Positions 53,008-62,611 are shown, numbered from the stretch's first letter. The stretch: DNA of 64,000 nt from JAAZGD01 sp034003765 (GCA_034003765.1 JAVEXZ010000002.1:100743-164742); one strand, 5' to 3'. Notes: generated by a model not told the origin, from the sequence alone. Made by a program: numbers and translations.

Positions 53008-55584
53008 TTATAGCTCTTTGGAAAGTAAGTACTTCTTCTTAAACATTTTTCCTAAGACTAATAATTCATGAGCCCATAAGGGTCCAGTTGATATTGCCCC
53101 TAACATCAACCATTCTTCTAATGTTAAATGGCTTGTTTCAAATAGAACATTGAGAAAGTCGATTTCTGTTACTAAAACTTGCAAACCAATGCCAACAAAG
53201 AATGCTACTATCATCATCCTATTATTAAAGTGATTCATCTTAAAAACTGACTTTGAAAGGTCCCTCATACCAATAGCATTGAACAATTGGGATACGGCTA
53301 AAACCGTAAATGCATAGGTCTGAGCTGTTGCTAAATCCTCCCCTGGAGCTATAATAAATGCAAACAATGTAATGGCAGCAATTACAGTTCCAAAATAGAA
53401 AGTTATAAAATAACCGCCATTTGCGAATAAGCTTTCTTGGGGGTTTCTAGGAATATCCTTCATTATGTCTTTGTTTCCAGGATCAACACCCAATGCCAAT
53501 CCAGGAAGAGAGTCGGTAATCAAGTTCACCCATAAAATATGAATAGCTTTTAGGGGTGCAGCCATCCCTATAAGGATTGCAACAAACATGGTTATTATTT
53601 CCCCAAAATTTGAAGAGAGTAAAAACAAAACAGATTTTCTTATATTCCCATAAATGTTACGGCCTTCCTCAATAGCTTTTTCTATGGTTGCAAAGTTATC
53701 ATCTGTTAAGACCATATCAGCTGCACTTTTTGCTACATCTGTACCAGAAATACCCATAGCTACACCAATATCTGCAGCCTGCAAAGAAGGCGCATCATTC
53801 ACACCATCTCCTGTCATTGCAACTATATGCCCATGGGACTTAAAAGCCTTAACAATCATAACCTTATGTTCAGGTGATACCCTGGCAAAAATACGGTAAT
53901 CCATTACTCTCTGGTTTAAGTCTTCTTGACTTAAATCATCAAGCTCATCACCTGTTAGGCATTGAGAATCATTTTCAGCTATATTTAGTTCTTTTGCGAT
54001 AGCCAAGGCAGTATCTTTGTGATCCCCTGTAATCATAATTGTTGTAATACTAGCTTCTTTGAAGACCTGGACAGCATCCTTTGCTTCTAGCCTTGGTGGA
54101 TCAATCATGCCTACCAATCCAACAAAGATCAAATCTTTTTCTGTTGCTGTTTCGTCATCATACTTTATGGCTAAACCTAAAACACGCAGAGCCCTTGATG
54201 CCATGTCCTTTGAGACACTTTCAATTTCTGTAATTTTCGCCTTATCTATAGTTTTAAGATTTTCACCATCTAAGTAATGAGTGCATCTTTCTAATATTTG
54301 ATCTGTAGCACCCTTTGTAAAGGCTACAATTTTACCCTCTTGGGTTCGGTGTACAGTCGTCATCATTTTTCTAGTTGAGTCAAATGCCTGTTCATTAATT
54401 CGAGGCATTTTCTTTTCTAATTCGTCCTTAATAAATCCCTTGTCATTGGCTATGTCCACTAAGGCTAATTCAGTTGGATCCCCTATTCGGGTATCTCCTT
54501 GTATGGAAGCATCTGTGCAAAGAGCCATTCCTTGAATCAATTCACTTTCATTTCCATGGGTCTCAGTTACCGTCATTTTGTTCTGGGTTAAAGTTCCAGT
54601 TTTATCTGAGCAAACAATTGATACTGAACCCAAAGTTTCTACTGCCGGTAATTTTCTAACGATAGTATTTACTTTTACCATTCGTTGAACGCCAAGAGCA
54701 AGGACAATTGTAACTACAGCTGGAAGCCCTTCAGGTATAGCAGCTACTGCCAAGGCAATAGCTGTTAGCAACATATCAAAAAGGTCTCTACTCTGAATCA
54801 TTGCTATTCCAAAAAGGCCTACGCAAAGAACAACGGCAACAATCCCCAAGAGTTTCCCTAAATCACCTAGCCTTTTTTGCAAAGGAGTCATCGACTCTCC
54901 CCCTTCGCTTATAAGCTTTGCAATTTTTCCGATTTCTGTGGACATTCCCGTTGCTGTTACCACGCCTTCTCCTCTTCCGTAGGCAACATTTGTTGACATA
55001 TATGCTTGATTTAGCCTGTCGCCAATAGAGACCTTTGTATCAGACAAGAAAGAAGCATCCTTCTCAACGGGAACAGATTCTCCTGTAAGTGCCGCTTCCT
55101 CTATTTTTAAATTCACAGTTTTCGTAAGCAGTAAATCTGCTGGAATTATTCGCCCTGCCTCCAGTATTACTACATCTCCCGGAACTAGAGTTGGTGCCTC
55201 TACTTCTACTAGTTTACCGTCTCTTCTAACAAGAGCCATAGGGCTACTCATCTTCTTTAGTGCTTCTAGTGAATCTTCTGCCTTAGCCTCTTGCACCATC
55301 CCTATTATTCCATTCAAAAGAATAATCGCTACAATAATAAGACTATCTCCGAATTCTTGAAGGGCAGCAGACAATAAAACCGCTGCAAATAGGATGTAGA
55401 TCATAGGATTCCTTAACTGAGCTAAGAACATTTGCAGTCTAGTTTTTCGCTTTTTCTCTTCAAATGCATTAGGCCCGAATTTATCAAGTCTTGCTAAAGC
55501 TTCTTCAGAGGATAAACCTTCCTGAATGTTTACTCCCAAATCTTCAATTATTATTTTTGAATTTGAATCTGTAATTTGTTCCAT
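53008..55584 (-). CDS. P2A-type calcium-transporting P-type ATPase
   Basis: An 858-residue cation pump. The actuator LTGES (166-170), PEGLP in helix M4 (284-288), phosphorylated Asp327 in CSDKTGTLT and the hinge GDGVNDAPSLQ are all intact, and about ten membrane helices are visible. PEGLP and the overall layout point to the SERCA/PMR1-like Ca2+ export group; Mn2+ is an alternative. I start at the ATG 55582-55584, because the longer reading begins inside the RNase Y terminator hairpin. GGGAG lies about 12 bases upstream. Confidence 0.92.
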   Translation of the reverse strand: MEQITDSNSKIIIEDLGVNIQEGLSSEEALARLDKFGPNAFEEKKRKTRLQMFLAQLRNPMIYILFAAVLLSAALQEFGDSLIIVAIILLNGIIGMVQEAKAEDSLEALKKMSSPMALVRRDGKLVEVEAPTLVPGDVVILEAGRIIPADLLLTKTVNLKIEEAALTGESVPVEKDASFLSDTKVSIGDRLNQAYMSTNVAYGRGEGVVTATGMSTEIGKIAKLISEGGESMTPLQKRLGDLGKLLGIVAVVLCVGLFGIAMIQSRDLFDMLLTAIALAVAAIPEGLPAVVTIVLALGVQRMVKVNTIVRKLPAVETLGSVSIVCSDKTGTLTQNKMTVTETHGNESELIQGMALCTDASIQGDTRIGDPTELALVDIANDKGFIKDELEKKMPRINEQAFDSTRKMMTTVHRTQEGKIVAFTKGATDQILERCTHYLDGENLKTIDKAKITEIESVSKDMASRALRVLGLAIKYDDETATEKDLIFVGLVGMIDPPRLEAKDAVQVFKEASITTIMITGDHKDTALAIAKELNIAENDSQCLTGDELDDLSQEDLNQRVMDYRIFARVSPEHKVMIVKAFKSHGHIVAMTGDGVNDAPSLQAADIGVAMGISGTDVAKSAADMVLTDDNFATIEKAIEEGRNIYGNIRKSVLFLLSSNFGEIITMFVAILIGMAAPLKAIHILWVNLITDSLPGLALGVDPGNKDIMKDIPRNPQESLFANGGYFITFYFGTVIAAITLFAFIIAPGEDLATAQTYAFTVLAVSQLFNAIGMRDLSKSVFKMNHFNNRMMIVAFFVGIGLQVLVTEIDFLNVLFETSHLTLEEWLMLGAISTGPLWAHELLVLGKMFKKKYLLSKEL

Positions 55585-55631
55585 ACTAATTTTTGTCTCC
55601 CTATTATACTCGCCTCTTTTAACCAATAGAA

Positions 55632-55659
55632 AACACAAAGGCATTTAAGCCTTTGTGTT
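55632..55659 (-). terminator. Terminator after the RNase Y gene
   Basis: A perfect 11-bp stem (55632-55642 with 55649-55659) and a 6-base loop, 8 bases after the rny stop. On the minus strand TTTTCTATT follows. It separates rny from the ATPase gene. Confidence 0.85.
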
Positions 55660-55667
55660 CTACATTA

Positions 55668-57218
55668 TTATTTTGCGTATTCGACAGCTCTTGTTTCTCT
55701 GATAACATTGATTTTAATTTGCCCTGGATACTCTAGTTCTGATTCGATTTTCTTTGAAATCTCTCTTGCAAGAAAAACGATTTCTTCATCATTCATTTCT
55801 TCAGGCCTAGCTATAATTCTTATCTCTCTGCCGGCTTGTATGGCGAAAGATTTTTCTACACCAGGTGTTGTATTAGCAATCTCCTCCAACTTTTTCAACC
55901 TCTTTATGTAGGTCTCTAATGTTTCTCTTCGTGCTCCTGGTCTTGCAGCAGAAAGAGCATCTGCAGCAGCTATTAAAACAGCCTCCATGTTCTTTGCTTC
56001 GTAATCTCCATGATGTGCAGCCATTCCATCTATAACAGCTTGTGATTCCTTGTACTTCTTAAGCACATCTATCCCAATATCTACGTGAGTTCCTTCAACC
56101 TCATGGTCAATGGCCTTACCAATATCATGAAGTAGACCTGCACGTTTGGCTAACTTGATATCCAACCCTAGCTCAGAGGCCATTAGACCTGCCAAATGAG
56201 CGACCTCTATGGAATGTTTTAATACATTTTGCCCGTAGCTGGTCCGATACTTAAGCCTACCTAGAAGTTTTACTAACTCAGGATGAAGATTATGAATACC
56301 TACTTCGAAAGTAGCAGCCTCTCCTTCATCTTTGATGATTTGCTCAACTTCCTTTTCTGCCTTCTCCACCATCTCTTCTATTCTTGTTGGATGTATACGT
56401 CCATCCACTATTAGTTTTTCAAGTGCGATTCTGGCAATTTCCCTTCTTACAGGATCAAAACCAGATAATATTACAGCTTCAGGAGTATCATCAATAATCA
56501 AGTCGATTCCAGTCATAGTCTCTATGGCACGTATATTCCTGCCTTCTCGACCAATTATCCTACCCTTCATTTCATCATTGGGTAAGGCCACTACAGATAC
56601 AGTGGTCTCTGCAACATGGTCTGCTGCACACCTTTGTATTGCACCTGTAATAATCTCTTTTGCTTTTTTATCTCCCTCTTCCTTAGCTTTTGAAATAATA
56701 TCTTTTATCAATAAGCTGGCTTCAAAACGGATCTCTTTTTCACAGTTAGATAACAATAGGGCCTTAGCTTCTTCCACGGAATACCCAGAAATTCTTTCTA
56801 GCTCTTCCATTTGCTTTTCTAGGAACCTATCCACCTCTTTTTCTTTTTCGATTATTTTTTCTTCTTTTAGGACAATATTGTCCTCTTTCTTTTCAATGTT
56901 TTCTATTTTTTTATCAATAGACTCTTCTTTTTGAATTAGCCTCTTTTCGCTTCTCTTTACTTCTTCTCTTCTTTCTCTTATTTCTCTATCAAGTTCATTT
57001 CTTAATCTGTGCGCTTCTTCCTTAGCCTCCAAGGCAATTTCTTTTTTAATAGTTTCAGATTTATTTTCAGCATCTAGTATTAGATTTTTAGCTGTTAATT
57101 CTGCACTGCCAATGGTTTTTTCTGCTACATTCTTTCTTATTAAATAACCAACAAGTAGCCCAATTACTAAGGTCGCAAGCACAATTATCACCGTTATTAT
57201 TAGGGTAATTGCTTGCAT
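55668..57218 (-). CDS. rny: Ribonuclease Y
   Basis: A 516-residue membrane-anchored endoribonuclease that starts mRNA decay. An N-terminal helix (about 4-26) is followed by a long charged coiled coil (30-170). A KH RNA-binding domain holds GRIIGREGRNIRAIE. The HD catalytic domain contains LLHDIGKA. The ribosome site is AGGAGG before the ATG. It lies 34 bases after the MinD-like gene on the same strand and ends at a strong terminator. Confidence 0.96.
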   Translation of the reverse strand: MQAITLIITVIIVLATLVIGLLVGYLIRKNVAEKTIGSAELTAKNLILDAENKSETIKKEIALEAKEEAHRLRNELDREIRERREEVKRSEKRLIQKEESIDKKIENIEKKEDNIVLKEEKIIEKEKEVDRFLEKQMEELERISGYSVEEAKALLLSNCEKEIRFEASLLIKDIISKAKEEGDKKAKEIITGAIQRCAADHVAETTVSVVALPNDEMKGRIIGREGRNIRAIETMTGIDLIIDDTPEAVILSGFDPVRREIARIALEKLIVDGRIHPTRIEEMVEKAEKEVEQIIKDEGEAATFEVGIHNLHPELVKLLGRLKYRTSYGQNVLKHSIEVAHLAGLMASELGLDIKLAKRAGLLHDIGKAIDHEVEGTHVDIGIDVLKKYKESQAVIDGMAAHHGDYEAKNMEAVLIAAADALSAARPGARRETLETYIKRLKKLEEIANTTPGVEKSFAIQAGREIRIIARPEEMNDEEIVFLAREISKKIESELEYPGQIKINVIRETRAVEYAK

Positions 57219-57252
57219 AACCTATCCTCCTTCCGAAAGGGATATTAATATT

Positions 57253-57975
57253 TTATTGTTCAATGATACGATCAACAATGTTGTTGAGATTTTCATATAT
57301 GTAAGTGCCTCTTTTATAAACTATAGGAAGGCCATAATTTGAAGAGATATTAATATTCTCATCATATTGAATTACTCCCACAATAGGGATACGTAGCATC
57401 CTAGTAATTTCTTGAACACTTGGAGCAAGACCTTGATTCATCATTCGAACAATCACCTTGTTTATAACACAGCATCGTTCTTTGGCCCCAAGCCTTTCTA
57501 GAAACCTATCTACATAATCCGCATCTCTTATTGCCCCATAATCTGGCAATGTAATAATCACCACTTGGTCCGCTCCTGCCACAGCCACCATAAGTCCATC
57601 ATTTATTCCGGCCGGACCATCTATAAGGATATAGTCAAACTGTTGTCGCAGTTTTCTGCAAAGCACTTGCATATGAAGAGGTGTGATTTCTCCGTCTTCC
57701 CTGGTTGGGGAAGCCGCCATAAAGTGTAAATTAGGAAACTTATTATGCCTAATGATAGCCTGACTTATCCTACAAACACCTGTACACACATCTCGTACAT
57801 CGTAAACGATTTTATTCTCAAGACCGAGGGCAATATCTAGGTTTCTTAAACCAAGATCCATGTCAATTAAAAGTACTCTAAAACCACGCTGAGCTAGTAT
57901 AGTTCCAGCGTTCGCCACAAAAACGGTTTTACCCGTTCCACCTTTTCCTGACGCTATTGAAATGACCTTACCCAT
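57253..57975 (-). CDS. MinD/ParA-family ATPase
   Basis: A 240-residue deviant Walker-A ATPase with SGKGGTGKT (9-17), the switch MDLGLRNLDIALG and IDGPAGI. It looks most like MinD, but I see no neighbouring minC or minE. The C-terminus (NNIVDRIIEQ) is not the usual basic membrane-targeting helix. It might position a cell structure other than the septum. Its start lies behind its own promoter, and it is followed by rny after a 34-base gap. Confidence 0.85.
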   Translation of the reverse strand: MGKVISIASGKGGTGKTVFVANAGTILAQRGFRVLLIDMDLGLRNLDIALGLENKIVYDVRDVCTGVCRISQAIIRHNKFPNLHFMAASPTREDGEITPLHMQVLCRKLRQQFDYILIDGPAGINDGLMVAVAGADQVVIITLPDYGAIRDADYVDRFLERLGAKERCCVINKVIVRMMNQGLAPSVQEITRMLRIPIVGVIQYDENINISSNYGLPIVYKRGTYIYENLNNIVDRIIEQ

Positions 57976-58007
57976 GTTGTCCTCGCATTGAGCTATTTCG
58001 CTATATC

Positions 58008-58037
58008 ATTATAGCATTACTTATGGGTAACTGACAA
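58008..58037 (-). promoter_or_regulatory. Promoter of the MinD-like/rny pair
   Basis: Minus-strand TTGTCA (58032-58037), an 18-base spacer and TATAAT (58008-58013), about 35 bases before the ATG. Confidence 0.62.
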
Positions 58038-58170
58038 TATATTACTTGAAATCACAGAATAATTGTTGTTTAATTGGGAACCATAGAATTATTCAGGAAT
58101 TCTTACTTGTTATCTATCAAATCTTACCTCTATATATAGGGAATAATAGCACTTTAATAATAGAAATCCA

Positions 58171-58848
58171 CTAAATTAAACCTTTCTGACTGAAGCTTAG
58201 GAATTCACCATCCCCGATAATTATATGATCTAAAACTTCTATTCCAAGAATTTCTCCAGCTTCCACAAGTCTTTTAGTTATATCTAGGTCTTCCTTGCTT
58301 GGAAGAACAGAGCCAGAAGGATGATTATGAATTAATATTACTGCTTGAGCTGATTTTCTCACGGCGTTATGAAAAACTTCTCTTGGGTGCACTATGGCCG
58401 ACGTTAAGGTTCCAACTGCTATCTGCTCTTTAGAGATTACTTCCCCTTTACAGTTTAGTACCAGGAGCCTAAAGTTCTCCTTTGTCAAATTTCTCATCTC
58501 TTCCATAAACAATGATGCTACAGAATCAGGATCTGTTACATTGATTCTATATTCTTTTGGCCTTGCAGAGATTCTTTTGCCTAGCTCAATAGCAGCCATG
58601 ATCTGGCAACCCTTAGCCTCTCCAATTCCTGGAACTTCTAGTATTTCTTCCATAAGGGCTTGTGATAACCAATATATATCCCTATTTTCCTTTGCCAATA
58701 ATTCATGTGCTAATTCCAAGGATGACTTTTGGCGAGTACCTGTTCGGAGTAGAATAGCCAACAACTCTGCTAAAGATAAGTATTGGGGACCATAAGCCAA
58801 TAATTTTTCTCTGGGCCTTTCATCCAATTGCAATTCTCTTATAAACAT
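58171..58848 (-). CDS. radC: RadC-family JAB/MPN-domain protein
   Basis: A 225-residue RadC. An N-terminal helix-hairpin-helix region (EVPGIGEAKGCQIMAA) precedes the C-terminal JAMM metal site HNHPSGSVLPSKEDLD. Despite its name, a DNA-repair role is doubtful, and the biochemical function is unsettled. I start at the ATG 58846-58848 with GGAGGG 7 bases upstream; the longer reading adds 12 unlikely residues. Confidence 0.93.
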   Translation of the reverse strand: MFIRELQLDERPREKLLAYGPQYLSLAELLAILLRTGTRQKSSLELAHELLAKENRDIYWLSQALMEEILEVPGIGEAKGCQIMAAIELGKRISARPKEYRINVTDPDSVASLFMEEMRNLTKENFRLLVLNCKGEVISKEQIAVGTLTSAIVHPREVFHNAVRKSAQAVILIHNHPSGSVLPSKEDLDITKRLVEAGEILGIEVLDHIIIGDGEFLSFSQKGLI

Positions 58849-58874
58849 TATAAAACCCTCCTTGTCTATTACAT

Positions 58875-58903
58875 ATATTACCATACACTTGGAGGGTATT
58901 CAA
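58875..58903 (-). promoter_or_regulatory. Promoter of radC
   Basis: Minus-strand TTGAAT (58898-58903), a 17-base spacer and TAATAT (58875-58880), about 25 bases before the radC ATG. Confidence 0.5.
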
Positions 58904-58992
58904 TTCCTTTATACTAAATTGTTTGGATTATTCTTACATATATTTTTGTACTTATTCTCCTGGTGGATAACAAATAACTTACCAACAAATAA

Positions 58993-60237
58993 TTATTCGA
59001 ATTTGTGAAGGAATAATCCACTGGCCAATTTAGGTTCAAACCATGTTGATTTTGGTGGCATCACAAGGTTCTTGTCTGCAACAGCCAATAATGAATCCAT
59101 ATTAAGGGGCGGTACCGCAAAAGCCACCTTCATATCATCCTTGCAACGGGCTTCTAGTTCATTAAGCCCCCTTATGCCACCAACGAAATCAATTCTATGA
59201 TCTCTTCTTAAATCCCATATACCTAGAATTGGTCCTAATACTTGGTCTGAAAGAATCGAGACATCTAATGCTCCAATTAAATCATCTGGAACCATTCTCC
59301 TGCTTGCCTTTAAGTGGTACCATTCTCCCTCCAAGTACATACCGAAGGTTAATTTTTCTTGGGGTCTATAAGGAGTTTCCCCTTTTGCTTCTACAAAGAA
59401 GCCCCGGGTCCTAAGAGCTCCTAAAAATTCCTCACTAGATAGGCCATTAAGATCTTTTACAACTCGATTGTAGTCAAAAATCTTTAGGTGAGAATCAGGG
59501 AACACTACAGCCATAAAAAAGTTGTAAGCTTCTTCACCTGTATGATTGGGGTTATTCTCTCTTCTCTTAGATCCAACCTTTGCTGCAGAAGCACATCGGT
59601 GATGACCATCTGCTATATATAGGGCCGGAATTCTCTTGAATTCTTCCACAATTTTATCTAGTGCCTCCATATCTTCAACCTTATATAGAATATGTCTAAC
59701 ACCATCTCTACTTGTAATATCATATTCCGCTAATGAATTATCCCTTATAGTGTTTATCAGTCTACTAATTTCAACATTCTCCCTATATGTTAAAAACACA
59801 GGTTCTGTATGAGCCCCGCATGTATCAAAATGACGAATCCGATCCTCTTCTTTTTCCACTCTGGTATGTTCGTGTTTTTTTATTAGCTCCTTCTGGTATT
59901 CATCTATAGAGACCGTGGCCACAATTCCCACCTGAGTTCTCCCATCCATGATCTGTTCATATATATATAAGGTAGGTTCTGCTTCTTCTTTTAAGACACC
60001 CCTATTTTCAAAATCCTCTAAATTTGATTTGGCTTTTTCATATACCTGAGGGGAATATGGATTTTCAACCTGGGGCAAGTCGATTTCTGATCTTGAAATA
60101 TGTAAAAAGCTATAAGGGTTACCTTCAGCCATTTTCGATGCTTCTTTTCTATCCATAACGTCATATGGAAGGGCAATAACCAGGCCTACAAGTTCCTTTG
60201 AAGGTCTTAATCCCTTAAAGGGTTTTATAATTGCCAT
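58993..60237 (-). CDS. DUF1015-family protein
   Basis: A 414-residue cytoplasmic protein of the DUF1015 family. Its landmarks are PFKGLRPSKELVGLVIALPYDVM at the N-terminus, the KKHEHTRVEKEEDRIRHFDTCGAHTEPVF stretch, YIADGHHRCASA and FVGGIRGLNELE. The many conserved His, Asp and Arg residues suggest an enzyme, but no reaction is known to me. It overlaps the end of cmk by 13 bases and is third in nrdR-cmk-DUF1015. Confidence 0.88.
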   Translation of the reverse strand: MAIIKPFKGLRPSKELVGLVIALPYDVMDRKEASKMAEGNPYSFLHISRSEIDLPQVENPYSPQVYEKAKSNLEDFENRGVLKEEAEPTLYIYEQIMDGRTQVGIVATVSIDEYQKELIKKHEHTRVEKEEDRIRHFDTCGAHTEPVFLTYRENVEISRLINTIRDNSLAEYDITSRDGVRHILYKVEDMEALDKIVEEFKRIPALYIADGHHRCASAAKVGSKRRENNPNHTGEEAYNFFMAVVFPDSHLKIFDYNRVVKDLNGLSSEEFLGALRTRGFFVEAKGETPYRPQEKLTFGMYLEGEWYHLKASRRMVPDDLIGALDVSILSDQVLGPILGIWDLRRDHRIDFVGGIRGLNELEARCKDDMKVAFAVPPLNMDSLLAVADKNLVMPPKSTWFEPKLASGLFLHKFE

Positions 60238-60887
60238 TTTTTTACCTCCTTCATTATGGTTTCCTCTACTTCTTCTATAGTCATACGAGTGGTGTCTAGT
60301 AAAATTGCATCTTCCGCTTGCCTAAGAGGATTTAATAGCCTTGTAGTATCGTTATGGTCTCTAGCTTTTATACTTTCTAGCACTTGCTCAAAACTTATGG
60401 CTTCACCCTTTTCTAATAGTTCCAGATGCCTCCTCCTAGCTCTTTCTTCAGGAGAAGCAGTAATAAAGAATTTAACTTCAGCATCCATAAAGACGTTGGT
60501 TCCAATATCCCTACCATCCATTACAAGGCTTTTTGTCTGTCCCATTCTTCTTTGTAATTCCACAAGCTTTTCTCTCACCATGGGTATGGCAGAACAAAGG
60601 GATGCAGCCCTTGCCACTTCACTATTTCTAATAAGGGCTGAAACATCATGTCCGTCAAGCCATGTATGTCCATTGATAAAATCTATATCAGTTTCCTCTA
60701 ACATGGTTTTTATGGCTTCCAAGTTATCTGCCGAAATATTCTCTTGAAGCATTTTATATGCCACAGCTCTGTACATAGCTCCTGTATCAATATAGTCAAT
60801 ATTTAATCTCTGGGCTATGGATTTGGCAATTGTACTTTTACCAGAACCAGAAGGACCATCAATAGCGATTTTAATATTATTTACCAA
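60225..60887 (-). CDS. cmk: Cytidylate kinase
   Basis: A 220-residue CMP kinase. The P-loop GPSGSGKST (11-19), the YIDTGAMYRAVAYK substrate segment, VMDGRDIGTNVF and the lid RARRRHLELL are all present. It phosphorylates CMP and dCMP for nucleotide recycling. It lies 4 bases after nrdR and overlaps the DUF1015 gene. In other Clostridia cmk often leads into ispH/rpsA, but not here. Confidence 0.96.
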   Translation of the reverse strand: MVNNIKIAIDGPSGSGKSTIAKSIAQRLNIDYIDTGAMYRAVAYKMLQENISADNLEAIKTMLEETDIDFINGHTWLDGHDVSALIRNSEVARAASLCSAIPMVREKLVELQRRMGQTKSLVMDGRDIGTNVFMDAEVKFFITASPEERARRRHLELLEKGEAISFEQVLESIKARDHNDTTRLLNPLRQAEDAILLDTTRMTIEEVEETIMKEVKKWQL

Positions 60888-60891
60888 GACC

Positions 60892-61350
60892 CTACTCCTT
60901 TTTTGACAACAATTTTTCTACTTCTGCAACAAAGGTGTTAACATCTGTAAACTGTCTATACACTGAGGCAAATCTCACATAAGCAACTTCATCTAGTTCT
61001 TTCAATTTGTCCATTATAAGTTCTCCTACAAAGGAGGAGGGAATTTCTTTTTCCATCATATTGTTGAGACCCCGTTCTATTTCATTAACGACCCTCTCAA
61101 TGTCAGCCATTGGAACCGGTCTTTTTTCACAAGCTTTTATTATTCCAGACAAAACCTTACTTCGATCAAAGGGTTCTCTTCTCCCATCTTTTTTAACCAC
61201 CATTAATGTCATTTCTTCAATTTTTTCATAGGTGGTGAATCTCTTGTTGCATTGATCGCATTCTCGCCTTCTTCTTATTGCGTGGCCCTCTTCGGTATGC
61301 CTAGAATCAATTACTCTTGTTTCTGTGTGTTCACAAAATGGACATTTCAT
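60892..61350 (-). CDS. nrdR: Ribonucleotide reductase repressor NrdR
   Basis: A 152-residue NrdR. The zinc ribbon (Cys3, Cys6, Cys31, Cys34) and the RRRRECDQCNKRFTTYE signature are followed by an ATP-cone domain (about 49-139). It represses nrd genes according to the dATP/ATP balance. GGAGGT lies before the ATG. It is first of three genes behind a strong promoter. No nrd gene is in the window. Confidence 0.97.
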   Translation of the reverse strand: MKCPFCEHTETRVIDSRHTEEGHAIRRRRECDQCNKRFTTYEKIEEMTLMVVKKDGRREPFDRSKVLSGIIKACEKRPVPMADIERVVNEIERGLNNMMEKEIPSSFVGELIMDKLKELDEVAYVRFASVYRQFTDVNTFVAEVEKLLSKKE

Positions 61351-61385
61351 ATTTTTTCACCTCCATGGTTTTAGGATTTACAAAT

Positions 61386-61414
61386 ATTATACTATATATA
61401 GTAGCCTCTGTAAA
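61386..61414 (-). promoter_or_regulatory. Promoter of nrdR-cmk-DUF1015
   Basis: Minus-strand TTTACA (61409-61414), a 17-base spacer and a perfect TATAAT (61386-61391), about 35 bases before the nrdR ATG. Confidence 0.72.
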
Positions 61415-61470
61415 TAAATGGACAAGGATAGTGGTTGTCTTAAGTTAACAAGAAAGGTAGGTCGCCCCCA

Positions 61471-61503
61471 TAAAAAAAGCGCTATTTGCTAGCGCTTTTT
61501 TTA
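61471..61503 (-). terminator. Bidirectional-looking terminator after the trigger-factor-like gene
   Basis: A perfect 13-bp stem (61471-61483 with 61491-61503) with a 7-base loop, A7 on one side and T7 on the other, just past the lipoprotein stop. The GC core is AGCGC/GCGCT. Confidence 0.93.
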
Positions 61504-61537
61504 TCGGTTTTATAGACTGGTCCTGAACCAATTGATT

Positions 61538-62611
61538 TTACGATGCAATATTCACATCTACCAACCAGGCCATTACTTTTTCCAATAGGAGGGTTATAAT
61601 GATATTTTCTTTTCCAGCAAACTTTTCAAAAGACTCGCCGTAGGCTGCCTCAAATTCATCCATTGAAGAAAAGCCTTCTTTCTCAAGCATGTCTTTTAGA
61701 CCTTCATTATACTCATCTTTGGATATTTCAATTCCTTCATTCCTTGCTATTGTATAAAGGACCATTTCTTGCTTACATACGACCTCGGACTGTTGATGGA
61801 CATAATCCTCAAATTCCTCTTCCGTCATATTTAAATAAGTAGTTAAGAACACTGGGAACTCCATTTCATAATAGGAAGCATATGAACTATAATAATCGTA
61901 ATTTTGATCCTTTTTTCGCTTTAGCTCAGCTGCAGGATATTTTATTACTTCAGAAGATTCAATTACCTTGGTCCATATTTCCGTTTGTACTCTAGCCTTT
62001 TCTTGACCCTCTTTACCTTCTAGAACATTTTTCTCAAGGTCTTTCATATATTCTTCCATAGATGTATACTGGCTATTGTTTTTTACAAAATCTTCATTGA
62101 ATTCAGGAAGAATAGGATCTCCCTCTTTGTAATTGATGGTGATTTCGAACTGAGCTTTTGCCCCCTTAAGTTCCTCAGCATGGTATTCTTCAGGGAAGGT
62201 AACATCAATTGTAAATGTGCTTCCGATTGCTTTACCAATTATCCCTTCTTCAAAACCAGGAATCATAGATCCTGATCCCAAGGTTAGAGCCTGGGCTTTA
62301 GCACTACCACCATCAAAGGCTTTTCCATCCAATGTTCCAGCATAATCTATATTTAGTTTATCTCCATCTTTTGCAATTCCAGAAGTTATCTTGTCCGCTT
62401 TAGCTGCTGCTGCCAATATTCCCCCTATGGCCACATCCAAATCTTCTTGAGTTACTTCTATTTTTTCGTAGCTGGAATCAAGACCCTTGTATTGGCCAAC
62501 AGTAATATACTCAGATAAATCATAATCATATATATCTTCATCGCTAGAGCAGGCTCCCAAGCTTAGGATTACTCCTAAAATAACTAACGGAATCCACATC
62601 TTTTTATTCAT
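61538..62611 (-). CDS. Lipoprotein trigger-factor-like peptidyl-prolyl isomerase
   Basis: A 357-residue protein. A signal peptide with lipobox LGAC (Cys21) is followed by an FKBP-type isomerase domain (about 75-165, with NIDYAGTLDGKAFDGG and MIPGFEEGIIG). The rest is a helical trigger-factor C-terminal domain. The ribosome-binding N-domain of real trigger factor is absent. It should therefore act as a foldase or chaperone on the outer face of the membrane, like PrsA in role. I chose the ATG 62609-62611 with AAGGGG 7 bases upstream. It follows rplT by 30 bases and ends at a strong terminator. Confidence 0.9.
   Translation of the reverse strand: MNKKMWIPLVILGVILSLGACSSDEDIYDYDLSEYITVGQYKGLDSSYEKIEVTQEDLDVAIGGILAAAAKADKITSGIAKDGDKLNIDYAGTLDGKAFDGGSAKAQALTLGSGSMIPGFEEGIIGKAIGSTFTIDVTFPEEYHAEELKGAKAQFEITINYKEGDPILPEFNEDFVKNNSQYTSMEEYMKDLEKNVLEGKEGQEKARVQTEIWTKVIESSEVIKYPAAELKRKKDQNYDYYSSYASYYEMEFPVFLTTYLNMTEEEFEDYVHQQSEVVCKQEMVLYTIARNEGIEISKDEYNEGLKDMLEKEGFSSMDEFEAAYGESFEKFAGKENIIITLLLEKVMAWLVDVNIAS

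Noticed and set aside
56332..56934. 200-codon plus-strand open frame
   Set aside because: Antisense of the RNase Y coiled coil; its Ser/Ile/Phe-rich composition mirrors Lys/Glu codons.
60256..60747. 163-codon plus-strand open frame
   Set aside because: Antisense shadow of cmk; serine- and leucine-rich composition is typical of a reverse frame.
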